Source: Polaribacter huanghezhanensis (GTDB taxonomy: Bacteria > Bacteroidota > Bacteroidia > Flavobacteriales > Flavobacteriaceae). From it: a DNA stretch of 64,000 nucleotides. Every line of letters starts with the position of its first letter. Positions within the stretch are counted from its first letter, which is position 1. The notes under the pieces were generated by a model. The model was not told the DNA's origin, ran no database searches, and was given only the letters and a program-made list of their open reading frames with translations. The stretch is taken from NCBI RefSeq assembly GCF_030444335.1, contig NZ_CP128595.1:2184501-2248500 (forward strand), in the 5' to 3' direction. The position numbers were made by a program, and so were the translations under genes. Below are positions 53,124-62,183 of this stretch, piece by piece.

Positions 53124-53690
53124 TTATTCCTTGATACGTTCTTGATAAGACCCTTTAGTCGTTTCTATCTTAATTTTATCTCCTTCATTGATAAATAATG
53201 GCACATTTACAGTTGCTCCCGTTTCTACAGTCGCAGGTTTTGTAGCATTGGTTGCAGTATTTCCTTTAACTCCAGGTTCTGTATGTTTTACTTCTAAAAT
53301 TACACTTGCAGGCATTTCTACAGAAAGTGGCATATTATCTTCTGAGTTGATAATAATCGTAACGATCTCTCCTTCTTTCATTAACCCAGGATTATCTAAC
53401 GCTGCTTCTAACAAACGAATTTGAGAATAATCTTGTTCATTCATAAAATGATAAAACTCGCCATCGTGATATAAAAACTGAAATTTATGTGTTTCTACAC
53501 GAACGTCGTCTATTTTTCTTCCAGCAGGAAATGTATTATCAAGTGTTTTTCCGTTGGTGACACTTTTTAACTTTGTTCTTACAAACGCTGGTCCTTTTCC
53601 TGGTTTTACATGTAAAAATTCAATTATTTTATAAATATCATTATTGTATCTAATACACAATCCGTTTCTAATATCTGATGTTGTTGCCAT
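53124..53690 (-). CDS. efp: Elongation factor P
   Basis: A 188-residue translation factor that rescues ribosomes stalled at polyproline. Three beta-barrel domains are present. The loop that reaches the peptidyl-transferase centre reads HVKPGKGPAFV, with the potentially modified Lys32. Other family segments are KIDDVRVETHKFQFLYHDGEFYHFMN and the C-terminal GDKIKIETTKGSYQERI. Length is typical. It sits inside the lipid A cluster, between lpxA and the second lpxD-like gene. Confidence 0.97.
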   Translation of the reverse strand: MATTSDIRNGLCIRYNNDIYKIIEFLHVKPGKGPAFVRTKLKSVTNGKTLDNTFPAGRKIDDVRVETHKFQFLYHDGEFYHFMNEQDYSQIRLLEAALDNPGLMKEGEIVTIIINSEDNMPLSVEMPASVILEVKHTEPGVKGNTATNATKPATVETGATVNVPLFINEGDKIKIETTKGSYQERIKE

Positions 53691-53714
53691 TTACTTTTTT
53701 AAATTTTATATTAT

Positions 53715-54497
53715 TTATCCTGCTGTATATCCTTTCATAATTCCTCTTTGAGAATTACGAATAAACAGCATTATTTCATCTCTTTCTGGTGTCGCCTCCA
53801 TTTCAGCTTCAATAATTTCGATAGCTTGCGTGGTATTGTAATTTTTTTGATATAAGATTCTATAAATATCTTGAATTTCTTTTATTTTTGATGAAGGAAA
53901 ACCTCTTCTTCTTAATCCAACAGAATTAATTCCAACGTAAGACAAAGGCTCTTTTGCTGCTTTTGTATATGGAGGAACATCTTTTCTAACCAATGAACCA
54001 CCAGAAACCATTGCATGATCTCCAATTTGAATAAATTGATGTATTGCTGATAAACCGCCTAAAACTGCATATTCTCCAACAACAACATGTCCGCCCAATA
54101 AAACACCATTTACAATAATCGAGTTATTTCCAACAACACAATCATGTGCAATATGTGCCGCAGCCATAATTAAACAATTATCTCCAACAACAGTTTTTCC
54201 TCTATCATTTGTTCCTCTATTAATAGTAACACATTCTCTAATCGTAGTATTGTCTCCAATTACAGTAAGAGAATCTTCTCCTTCAAATTTTAAATCTTGC
54301 GGAATTGCAGAAATAACAGCTCCAGGAAAAATTCTACAATTTTTACCGATTCTAGCTCCTTCCATGATGGTTACATTAGATCCAATCCAAGTTCCTGAGC
54401 CAATTTCTACATCATTATTAATTGTTGTAAAAGGTTCTACAACTACATTTCTTGCAATTTTTGCTTGAGGATGTATGTATGCTAATGGTTGATTCAT
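53715..54497 (-). CDS. lpxA: UDP-N-acetylglucosamine acyltransferase
   Basis: A 260-residue enzyme that transfers a 3-hydroxyacyl chain from ACP to the 3-OH of UDP-GlcNAc, the first step of lipid A synthesis. The hexapeptide beta-helix starts at YIHPQAKIARNVVVEP. The catalytic His is in IMAAAHIAHDCVVGN. The C-terminal helical domain begins near IYRILYQKNYN. Length matches E. coli LpxA (262). It starts 7 bp after the lpxC-fabZ stop. Confidence 0.96.
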   Translation of the reverse strand: MNQPLAYIHPQAKIARNVVVEPFTTINNDVEIGSGTWIGSNVTIMEGARIGKNCRIFPGAVISAIPQDLKFEGEDSLTVIGDNTTIRECVTINRGTNDRGKTVVGDNCLIMAAAHIAHDCVVGNNSIIVNGVLLGGHVVVGEYAVLGGLSAIHQFIQIGDHAMVSGGSLVRKDVPPYTKAAKEPLSYVGINSVGLRRRGFPSSKIKEIQDIYRILYQKNYNTTQAIEIIEAEMEATPERDEIMLFIRNSQRGIMKGYTAG

Positions 54498-54504
54498 CTT
54501 CTTC

Positions 54505-55896
54505 TTATTTTTTTATTATTTGTGCCATTAACTCTGCTTCTACCACTAACTTTCCGTTTGCATACCCATAGGCTTGCATATGACAAATACCTCTTCTTAT
54601 CGGCGAAATTAATTCAGCTTTAAATATTAATGTATCTCCAGGCAACACTTTTTGTTTGAACTTTACATTGTCCATTTTCATGAAATATGTCAAATAATTT
54701 TCTGGATCTGGAACCGTGCTTAACACCAAAACTCCACCACATTGCGCCATTGCTTCTACTTGCAAAACTCCTGGCATTACTGGTGCTCCAGGGAAATGTC
54801 CAACAAAGAAATTCTCATTCATTGTCACATTTTTCATTCCGATAACGTGTTTGTCAGAAAGTTCTATAATTCTATCAATCAATAAAAAAGGTGGTCTGTG
54901 CGGAAGAATATCCATTATTTGATGAATATCCATTAGTGGTGGTTGATTTAAATCAACCTGAGGAACGTTATTTCGTTTCTCCATTTTAATAATCTTAGAC
55001 AGTTTTTTAGCAAATTGTGTGTTTACTAAATGCCCCGGTTTGTTTGCAATCACTTTTCCTCTAATTCGAATTCCGGTTAACGCCAAGTCTCCAATTACAT
55101 CTAATAACTTATGCCTTGCTGCTTCATTTGCCCAATGCAAGTTTAAATTATCTAAAATACCGTTTGATTGTACAGCAATATCTTCTTTTTTAAACGCTTT
55201 CTTTAATCTACCCATTGTTGCTTCAGATAATTCTTTATCTACATACACAATAGCATTATTTAAATCGCCCCCTTTAATCAAATCATTTTCCAACAACATT
55301 TCAATTTCATGTAAAAAACTGAATGTTCTCGCTGCTGCAATTTCTTCTTTAAAGTCTGAAATATTTTGTAATGTGGCATTTTGAGTCCCTAAAATTTTAG
55401 TACCAAAATCTACCATAGTTGTAACTTCGTATTTATCTGAAGGCATTAAAATAATTTCGCTTCCAGTAACTTCATCTCTATAAGAAATAATGTCTTTTAC
55501 AATGTATTCTTTAATTGCAGCATCTTGTTCTTGTATTCCTGCTTTTTCTAAAGCTTCTATAAAAAACTTTGAAGAACCATCCATAATTGGTGGTTCTGAA
55601 GCATCAATTTCAATTAATAAATTATCGATTCCTAAACCAACTGCAGCGGCTAATACGTGTTCTGAAGTTTGAATCTGAACACCATTTTTTTCGAGGTTTG
55701 TACCTCTTTGCGTATTTACTACATATTCTGCTTTAGCTGCAATTATTGGTTGACCTTCTAAATCGACACGCGTAAAAGCATAACCATGATCTATTGGTGC
55801 AGGTTTAAAAGTCATATTTACAGTGTTTCCCGTATGTAACCCTACACCAGAAAGACTGACTTCTCTTTTTATTGTTTGTTGTTTATTACTCATCAT
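54505..55896 (-). CDS. lpxC-fabZ: Bifunctional UDP-3-O-acyl-GlcNAc deacetylase / 3-hydroxyacyl-ACP dehydratase
   Basis: A 463-residue fusion characteristic of Bacteroidota. Residues 1 to about 305 are LpxC, the committed zinc deacetylase of lipid A synthesis: VSLSGVGLHTGNTVNMTF, TSEHVLAAAVGLGIDNLLIEID, and the zinc site ANEAARHKLLDVIGDLAL. Residues about 320-463 are FabZ: MDILPHRPPFLLIDRI, VGHFPGAPVMPGVLQVEAMAQ, with the catalytic His in HFPG and Glu in VEAMAQ. Fusion couples lipid A and fatty-acid flux. Its start overlaps the lpxD stop by one base (TAATG). The first two codons are both ATG. Confidence 0.97.
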   Translation of the reverse strand: MMSNKQQTIKREVSLSGVGLHTGNTVNMTFKPAPIDHGYAFTRVDLEGQPIIAAKAEYVVNTQRGTNLEKNGVQIQTSEHVLAAAVGLGIDNLLIEIDASEPPIMDGSSKFFIEALEKAGIQEQDAAIKEYIVKDIISYRDEVTGSEIILMPSDKYEVTTMVDFGTKILGTQNATLQNISDFKEEIAAARTFSFLHEIEMLLENDLIKGGDLNNAIVYVDKELSEATMGRLKKAFKKEDIAVQSNGILDNLNLHWANEAARHKLLDVIGDLALTGIRIRGKVIANKPGHLVNTQFAKKLSKIIKMEKRNNVPQVDLNQPPLMDIHQIMDILPHRPPFLLIDRIIELSDKHVIGMKNVTMNENFFVGHFPGAPVMPGVLQVEAMAQCGGVLVLSTVPDPENYLTYFMKMDNVKFKQKVLPGDTLIFKAELISPIRRGICHMQAYGYANGKLVVEAELMAQIIKK

Positions 55897-56927
55897 TATT
55901 CACTTTGAGTTTTATATTTTTTTTCTAAATTATTTATTGTTTTTACCAATTCTGGTAATTTTTTAAAATATACATACGATTTGTTAAAATCAGAAAAACC
56001 AAATGCTGGTGTACCATTAATAACTTGATTCTCTTTCACACTTTTTGTAACTCCTGATTGTGCACCAATTTTTACGTTATCTCCAATCTTAATATGTCCA
56101 GCAACACCAACTTGTCCGCCAATCATGCAATTTTTTCCTATTTTGGTAGAACCTGATACTCCTGTTTGAGCAGCAATAACGGTGTTTTCTCCCACTTCTA
56201 CATTATGCGCAATCTGAATTTGATTGTCTAATTTCACTCCTTTTCTTATGATTGTAGCACCTAAAGTTGCTCTATCAATTGTGGTAGCAGAGCCAATATC
56301 AACATAATCTTCTATAATAACATTTCCGGTTTGTGGAACTTTACTATATGTACCTTCTTTATTTGGTGCAAAACCAAATCCATCAGAACCTAATATTACT
56401 CCAGAATGCAATACACAATTGTTGCCAATCTGAGTTTCAGAATATATTTTTACACCAGAAAAAAGTGTACAATTGTTTCCGATAACAACATTATCACCTA
56501 CATATACATTTGGATAAATTTTTACATTTTCTCCAATCGTAACATGTTCTCCTATATACGCAAAAGCGCCAATATATTCATTAGTGCCTATTAATGCTGT
56601 TGATGAAATAAAATGAGGTTGTTCTCTACCTGTTTTATTATTTTTTACTTCATTGTAAAATTCCAATACTTTAGAAAAAGCGGCATACGCATCTTCTACT
56701 TTTATCAATGTAGTTTCTATTTCCTTTTCTGGAGTAAAACTTTTATTAACAATTGCTATTGATGCTTTTGTTGTATATAAATATGGATTGTATTTTGGAT
56801 TGGACAAGAAAGTAAGACTTCCTGTTTCTCCTTCTTCAATTTTAGATAGCTTAGAGACTTCAACATTTGGGTTCCCAACGATGTCTCCTTCTAAAATTTC
56901 CGCTATTTGTTGCGCTGTAAAATTCAT
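55896..56927 (-). CDS. lpxD: UDP-3-O-(3-hydroxyacyl)glucosamine N-acyltransferase
   Basis: A 343-residue LpxD that adds the N-linked hydroxyacyl chain in lipid A synthesis. Its N-terminal domain ([31 protein letters not shown]) binds UDP-GlcN. The beta-helix carries the catalytic His in [14 protein letters not shown]. Length matches E. coli LpxD (341). I chose the start at 56927; a longer frame adds 20 hydrophobic residues that run into the HD gene and are not typical. It is followed by lpxC-fabZ with a one-base overlap. Confidence 0.96.
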   Translation of the reverse strand: MNFTAQQIAEILEGDIVGNPNVEVSKLSKIEEGETGSLTFLSNPKYNPYLYTTKASIAIVNKSFTPEKEIETTLIKVEDAYAAFSKVLEFYNEVKNNKTGREQPHFISSTALIGTNEYIGAFAYIGEHVTIGENVKIYPNVYVGDNVVIGNNCTLFSGVKIYSETQIGNNCVLHSGVILGSDGFGFAPNKEGTYSKVPQTGNVIIEDYVDIGSATTIDRATLGATIIRKGVKLDNQIQIAHNVEVGENTVIAAQTGVSGSTKIGKNCMIGGQVGVAGHIKIGDNVKIGAQSGVTKSVKENQVINGTPAFGFSDFNKSYVYFKKLPELVKTINNLEKKYKTQSE

Positions 56928-56965
56928 TATCTGCAAAAGTATGAAAATTCTTAGGATTTGGCTAA

Positions 56966-58204
56966 TTACATTTTCTTTGGATAACACAAGTAAAACTTTT
57001 CTACCGGTTTTGTAAGTGCTTGTAAATTTAATTGATCAGAAGCCGTAGCAATATCAACAGTTTTACCATTTTTAGAGAGTATTTTTATTGGATTACTTGT
57101 GTTGTATGCTTGATTACTTACCGTTCCTTCAAAAACAAAATAATGTGCAAATTCAGGTTCAATATCAAATTTTGAAATTAATTTTTTGACTTGTTTTGCT
57201 ACTTCTTCTTTTGTAAATTCTTGATCTTGAATATTGATTTTTAACAAATTACGATTCATAATCATGTTAGACAATTCGGATAAAATTGTGTCAGAATGAT
57301 TTGTCCATTCTTTAATGGCAGACAACACATCGTAATCATCCAACTTAGAAAAAATGATTAAGGTTTCGTCTGTAAAATTTTCTTTGGTAATTTGATTGTA
57401 TAAAAAATACTGCATTGTTTTTGTTGCTGGTAATGCAACATTTTGCGTTGCTAACTCTTTAGCGCGCTGTAAAATTTTAACCAACATGTTTTCTGCAACC
57501 AATCCTGTTTTGTGCAAATATACTTGCCAATACATCAATCGGCGCGCAATTAAAAAGTTTTCTACAGAGTAAATTCCTTTTTTTTCAATCACCAATTCGT
57601 TATCAAAAATATTCATCATGGCAATTAACCGATCAGAACTAATATTCCCTTCCGTAACACCAGTATAAAAACTATCTCTTTTTAAATAATCCAATCTATC
57701 AATGTCTAATTGACTTGATATTAATTGATTAAAAAAACCTCTTTCGTACTTTCCTTCAAAAATTTCGATTGCCAAATTTAATTTTCCGCCAAATTCTTCG
57801 TTGAGTTTTTTCATGAATTTTAACGAAATCTCTTCATGAGAAATTCCGTTTACAATACTGTTTTCTAACGCGTGCGAAAAAGCTCCGTGACCAATATCGT
57901 GCAACAAAATTGCGATGTACAACGCATTGGCTTCATCCTCAGAAATTTCTATTTCTTTAAAACGTAAAACTCTTACTGCTTTTTGCATTAAATGCATACA
58001 ACCAATTGCGTGATGAAAGCGTGTGTGATTTGCGCCTGGATACACTAAATTAGAAAATCCCATTTGAGTTACACGTCTTAAACGCTGAAAGTAAGGATGT
58101 TCTATAATATCAAAAATTAAACTATTCGGAATTGTAATAAAACCGTAAATTGGGTCGTTCAATATTTTGAGTTTGTTGGTTTTTGAAGTTTTCAAGCTGT
58201 ACAA
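56966..58204 (-). CDS. HD domain phosphohydrolase, non-ATG start
   Basis: A 412-residue HD-superfamily hydrolase related to dGTP triphosphohydrolases. The metal site includes [42 protein letters not shown] and [15 protein letters not shown]. No ATG lies upstream of the domain. Candidates are TTG at 58204 ([11 protein letters not shown]) or TTG at 58195 ([10 protein letters not shown]), both just below a TATATTTG box, and an in-frame TAG bars earlier starts. It is upstream of lpxD, 38 bp away, and may be the first gene of the lipid A transcript. The nucleotide substrate is unknown. Confidence 0.9.
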   Translation of the reverse strand: MYSLKTSKTNKLKILNDPIYGFITIPNSLIFDIIEHPYFQRLRRVTQMGFSNLVYPGANHTRFHHAIGCMHLMQKAVRVLRFKEIEISEDEANALYIAILLHDIGHGAFSHALENSIVNGISHEEISLKFMKKLNEEFGGKLNLAIEIFEGKYERGFFNQLISSQLDIDRLDYLKRDSFYTGVTEGNISSDRLIAMMNIFDNELVIEKKGIYSVENFLIARRLMYWQVYLHKTGLVAENMLVKILQRAKELATQNVALPATKTMQYFLYNQITKENFTDETLIIFSKLDDYDVLSAIKEWTNHSDTILSELSNMIMNRNLLKINIQDQEFTKEEVAKQVKKLISKFDIEPEFAHYFVFEGTVSNQAYNTSNPIKILSKNGKTVDIATASDQLNLQALTKPVEKFYLCYPKKM

Positions 58205-58214
58205 TTTTGTTCTG

Positions 58215-58222
58215 CAAATATA
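58215..58222 (-). promoter_or_regulatory. TAnnTTTG promoter box of the HD-domain gene
   Basis: TATATTTG on the minus strand ends only 10 bp before the TTG at 58204, implying a very short or absent 5' leader. Confidence 0.5.
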
Positions 58223-58347
58223 CTATTGTTATTGATATTTAGTTGCAAGGAAATAAAATTCTAAAAAGCATTCACTTTTATTTAACAATGATATCAAAAA
58301 AAGAAGTACAAATTCAAGTATTTTAGCAATTACTTAAAACAAATCAT

Positions 58348-59898
58348 ATGAGAAAAATAGAAATTTTATGGGTTGATGATGAGATAGATTTATTAAAACC
58401 TCATATTCTATTTTTAGAAAATAAAAATTACAATGTAACCAAATGCACAAACGGCGCGGACGCAATTGATTTGGTTGATGAACAAAATTTTGATATTGTT
58501 TTTTTAGACGAAAATATGCCCGGAATTACTGGTTTAGAAACCTTGGCAGAAATCAAACAAAAGCAACAAAATATTCCTGTTGTAATGATTACAAAAAGTG
58601 AAGAAGAATATATTATGGAAGAAGCAATTGGCTCTAAAATTGCTGATTATTTGATAAAACCTGTCAATCCAAATCAGATTTTATTGAGTTTAAAAAAGAA
58701 CTTAGATCATTCTAAATTAATTTCTGATAAAACCACTTCGAATTACCAACAAGAATTCAGGAAAATCTCAATGAATTTAGCGATGGTAAATTCGTACGAA
58801 GCATGGATTGATATTTATAAAAAGTTAGTGCATTGGGAATTAGAATTAGAAAATATTAACGATGCCGGAATGTTAGGCATTTTAGAAAGTCAGAAAAACG
58901 AAGCCAATTCTTTGTTTTTTAAATTCATCAAAAAAAATTACGAAGCTTTTTTAACGTCAGATGACAAACCTATTTTTTCGCATACTTTATTAAAAGAGGT
59001 GGTGTTTCCTGAATTAAAAACTTCAGAAAACGGAACCTTATTAGTAGTTATCGACAATCTGCGTTTAGATCAATTTAGAATTTTAGAACCGTACATCAAT
59101 AATCATTTTAAAAAAGAAAAAGAACATTTGTTTTACAGCATTTTACCAACGGCAACACAGTATTCTAGAAATGCCATATTTTCAGGAATGATGCCATCTG
59201 AAATGGAAAAAATGTATCCAGAATTTTGGAAAAATGATACCGATGAAGGCGGAAAAAACTTGTACGAAAACGAGTTTTTATCAGCACAAATAAAACGTTT
59301 AAACCTACCAATACAACACGAATATTACAAAATTACCAATCTTAAAAACGGAAAAGAATTGGCTGACAATTACAACGCCACCAAGCAAAACGATTTAACC
59401 GTTGTTGTCTATAATTTTGTCGATATGATTTCGCATGCCAAAACAGAAATGGAAGTGATTAAAGAATTGGCTGGCGATGAAAAAGCGTACCGATCGTTAA
59501 CAGAAAGTTGGTTCAGAAATTCACCTTTGTTAGAAATTATCCAGAAAGCACAAAAATTGGGACAAAAACTAATTATTACCACCGATCATGGAACAATTAA
59601 TTGTAAAAATCCTACCAAAGTAATTGGCGATAAAAATGCAAGTTCTAATCTGCGTTACAAAACGGGTAGAAGTTTATCTTACAACGAAAAAGATGTCTAT
59701 GCAGTTCGCAATCCGAAAGATATTTTTTTACCAACAACAGCAATGAATAGTTCGTTTATTTTTGCAAAAGAAGATTTGTTTTTAGCGTATCAGAACAACT
59801 ATAATCATTATGTAAAGTATTTTAAAAACACCTACCAACATGGCGGAATCTCTTTAGAAGAAATGATTATTCCGTGTGCGGTTTATGAGGCGAAATAA
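58348..59898 (+). CDS. porX: Response regulator PorX with PglZ phosphatase domain
   Basis: A 516-residue two-domain regulator. The receiver domain (about 1-125) has the acidic pocket VDDE at 9-12, the phospho-acceptor Asp54 in VFLDENMPG, the Thr in MITKS and Lys in LIKPVNP. The C-terminal PglZ/alkaline-phosphatase-like domain (about 210-516) has VVIDNLRLDQFRILEP, LPTATQYSRNAIFSG, FVDMISHAKTEM and TTDHG, the zinc-binding set. This is the PorX architecture, which controls the type IX secretion system with the sensor PorY; PorX cleaves cyclic oligonucleotides in studied species. PorY and por/gld genes are not seen here. Confidence 0.94.
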   Translation: MRKIEILWVDDEIDLLKPHILFLENKNYNVTKCTNGADAIDLVDEQNFDIVFLDENMPGITGLETLAEIKQKQQNIPVVMITKSEEEYIMEEAIGSKIADYLIKPVNPNQILLSLKKNLDHSKLISDKTTSNYQQEFRKISMNLAMVNSYEAWIDIYKKLVHWELELENINDAGMLGILESQKNEANSLFFKFIKKNYEAFLTSDDKPIFSHTLLKEVVFPELKTSENGTLLVVIDNLRLDQFRILEPYINNHFKKEKEHLFYSILPTATQYSRNAIFSGMMPSEMEKMYPEFWKNDTDEGGKNLYENEFLSAQIKRLNLPIQHEYYKITNLKNGKELADNYNATKQNDLTVVVYNFVDMISHAKTEMEVIKELAGDEKAYRSLTESWFRNSPLLEIIQKAQKLGQKLIITTDHGTINCKNPTKVIGDKNASSNLRYKTGRSLSYNEKDVYAVRNPKDIFLPTTAMNSSFIFAKEDLFLAYQNNYNHYVKYFKNTYQHGGISLEEMIIPCAVYEAK

Positions 59899-59931
59899 TT
59901 ATTCTTCTTTTTATCTGATTAGAATAATTAT

Positions 59932-60408
59932 CTAAAAAATTTCATTAACGTAGCAATGATCTATGATTTTTTTATTTTCAATCTTTACTATATAATGATC
60001 TACATAAAATTTATCCTTTTTATAAAGACTGATATAAATGTAATCAAAGCCTTTGTAATTAACTGATCTAAATATTTTCATATAGAAGTATTTAGGTTTT
60101 TTTCTTTTAGAAAAACGATAATTATTGATTTTAATTTTAACCTTATTATTTATATCTACTTTCTTAAAATCGTAAAAAAACTCTTTAAAATCTTCATCAA
60201 AACATTTTCCGAAAGAACCTGAAATATCCTTTTTAGACTCAGATAAACCATTAAAAAAAACAGATTTACTTGTAAACCCTTTATAATCTTTTGGAAATAT
60301 TTTTTCCATAAAATAATCAAAAGCTAATTGCTCTTTTTCCTTTTGAGAAAAACAATTCTTAACTTGCAAAAGGAAGAAGAGTATAATTATAACATTTTTC
60401 AATTTCAT
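59932..60408 (-). CDS. Small exported protein of unknown function
   Basis: A 158-residue protein I do not recognise. A signal peptide covers about residues 1-21 (IIILFFLLQVKNCFSQ). The mature protein is Lys- and aromatic-rich (FRSVNYKGFDYIYISLYKKDKFYVDHYIVKIE) with alternating strand-like segments. It is transcribed towards porX and separated from tsaE by a 152-bp AT-rich spacer. It is likely a monocistronic genus-level gene. Confidence 0.6.
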   Translation of the reverse strand: MKLKNVIIILFFLLQVKNCFSQKEKEQLAFDYFMEKIFPKDYKGFTSKSVFFNGLSESKKDISGSFGKCFDEDFKEFFYDFKKVDINNKVKIKINNYRFSKRKKPKYFYMKIFRSVNYKGFDYIYISLYKKDKFYVDHYIVKIENKKIIDHCYVNEIF

Positions 60409-60548
60409 ATTGATTTTTTAATTGAGTTATTGTTGTTGAGTAATAAAAAAAAGACAAATGAAAAGATTAAATTATATCTCATAATTAATTTTTACCATAA
60501 AGTTAGTAATTTGTTTTTCAATGTATAATTATAAACGCACTTTTTAAG

Positions 60549-60556
60549 TATTTTTG
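60549..60556 (+). promoter_or_regulatory. TAnnTTTG promoter box almost at the tsaE start
   Basis: TATTTTTG ends 4 bp before the tsaE ATG at 60561, so the predicted transcript would be leaderless or nearly so. Confidence 0.45.
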
Positions 60557-60560
60557 TTAC

Positions 60561-60977
60561 ATGAACAAAATCTATTCAATTTCTGAGCTGAATGCACTTG
60601 CAAAAGAAATCATTGCAACATCAAAAAGTAAAACCATCCTTTTTTACGGAGAAATGGGCGCTGGAAAAACAACTTTAATCAAAGAAATTTGTAAAGAATT
60701 AGGCATTAAAGATATTGCTAGTTCTCCTACTTTCTCGTTGGTAAATGAATATCACACTGCAAATTCAGAGATTGTGTATCACTTTGATTTCTACAGAATA
60801 GAAGACGAAAACGAAGCTTATGACATCGGAATTGAAGATTATTTTTACTCCAATGCTTGGTGTTTGATTGAATGGCCGCAGAATATCGAAAATTTACTAC
60901 CTTTAGAGTCTACCGAAATACATATTTCTGTTTTAGAAAATGGCTTTCGAAATATTCAATTAAAAAATAAGATATGA
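60561..60977 (+). CDS. tsaE: tRNA threonylcarbamoyladenosine synthesis ATPase TsaE
   Basis: A 138-residue P-loop ATPase needed with TsaB/TsaD for the t6A37 modification of ANN-decoding tRNAs. Walker A is GEMGAGKTT (about residues 30-38). SPTFSLVNEY and YHFDFYRIEDENEAYDIGIEDYF are diagnostic, as is the Trp-containing CLIEWPQN. Length is typical. The stop overlaps the ald start by 4 bp (ATGA), so translation is coupled. Confidence 0.96.
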   Translation: MNKIYSISELNALAKEIIATSKSKTILFYGEMGAGKTTLIKEICKELGIKDIASSPTFSLVNEYHTANSEIVYHFDFYRIEDENEAYDIGIEDYFYSNAWCLIEWPQNIENLLPLESTEIHISVLENGFRNIQLKNKI

Positions 60978-62170
60978 GCCAATATTCTCCGTTTAGCAAA
61001 GAAGAATTACTTCCACAAGAAGAAATGCTAGAAATTAAAAAGCAGAAAGGAGAATTGTTTATTGGTTTGCCAAAAGAAACGCATTTTGAAGAAAAACGCG
61101 TTTGTTTAACTCCGGATGCTGTTGCAGCGTTAACTGCACACGGACATCGAGTTGTTATAGAAACTGGCGCAGGAAATGCCGCCAACTTTAACGATAACGA
61201 ATATTCTGAAGCTGGTGCAAAAATCGCTTATAACGTAGAAGAAGCTTTTGGTTGTAATATTGTCTTAAAAGTTGCTCCGCCATCACTACAAGAAATAGAA
61301 TATATAAAACCACAAAGTGTTTTATTATCTGCATTGCAATTAAAAACGCAATCAAAAAAATATTTTGAAACACTTGCTAAAAAAAGAATTACCGCTTTTG
61401 CTTTTGATTATATAAAAGATGAACATGGATTTTATCCGATTGTAAAGTCGTTGAGTGAAATTGCAGGAACTGCTTCTATATTGATTGCTGCAGAATTATT
61501 GAGCAACAGCAATAACGGAAACGGATTGTTAGTCGGAAATATTGGCGGCGTTCCTCCTACTGATGTTGTTATTATTGGCGCTGGAACAGTTGGCGAATTT
61601 GCCGCACGTTCTGCTTTAGGATTAGGAGCTCGCGTAAAAGTTTTTGACAATTCTATTGCTAAATTAAGAAGATTGCAACATTGTTTAAATACACCGATTT
61701 ATACATCAACCATTCAACCAAAAACCTTATCAAAAGCATTAATGCGATGCGATATTGCCATTGGTGCAATTCGCGGAAAAAATCGTTCGCCAATTATGGT
61801 GACAGAAGAAATGGTTGAGCAAATGAAAGACGGCGCTTTAATTGTTGATGTAAGTATTGATTGTGGTGGTTGTTTTGAAACATCAAAAGTAACAACGCAT
61901 AGCGAACCAACTTTTGTAACACACGGAGTTACACATTATTGTGTACCTAATATTCCGTCTAGATATGCAAGAACTGCGTCGGTTTCTATCAGTAATATTT
62001 TTACGCCTTATTTGTTGAGTATTGCCGAAGAAGGCGGATTTGAAAATGCCGCTCGTTTTGATAAAAGTTTGCGAAACGGAATGTATTTTTACCACGGAAT
62101 CTTAACCAGTAAAACTGTTGCTGATTGGTTTAATTTGCCTTTTAGAGATATCAACTTGTTAATTCTTTAA
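60974..62170 (+). CDS. ald: Alanine dehydrogenase
   Basis: A 398-residue NAD-dependent enzyme interconverting L-alanine with pyruvate and ammonia. The N-terminal domain has GLPKETHFEEKRVCLTPDAVAAL and GHRVVIETGAGNAANF. The Rossmann motif is VVIIGAGTVGEFAARSALGLGARV. The active-site region IVDVSIDCGGCFETSK and the C-terminal YCVPNIPSRYARTASVSISN follow. It carries an extra N-terminal stretch of about 30 residues (MSQYSPFSKEELLPQEE) compared with classic Ald (about 370), as in other Bacteroidota. Start overlaps tsaE. Confidence 0.94.
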   Translation: MSQYSPFSKEELLPQEEMLEIKKQKGELFIGLPKETHFEEKRVCLTPDAVAALTAHGHRVVIETGAGNAANFNDNEYSEAGAKIAYNVEEAFGCNIVLKVAPPSLQEIEYIKPQSVLLSALQLKTQSKKYFETLAKKRITAFAFDYIKDEHGFYPIVKSLSEIAGTASILIAAELLSNSNNGNGLLVGNIGGVPPTDVVIIGAGTVGEFAARSALGLGARVKVFDNSIAKLRRLQHCLNTPIYTSTIQPKTLSKALMRCDIAIGAIRGKNRSPIMVTEEMVEQMKDGALIVDVSIDCGGCFETSKVTTHSEPTFVTHGVTHYCVPNIPSRYARTASVSISNIFTPYLLSIAEEGGFENAARFDKSLRNGMYFYHGILTSKTVADWFNLPFRDINLLIL

Positions 62171-62183
62171 TCCAACCTATTTT

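Noticed and set aside
55019..55384. A 121-codon plus-strand frame in lpxC-fabZ
   Set aside because: Antisense shadow. The lpxC frame is fully conserved over the region.
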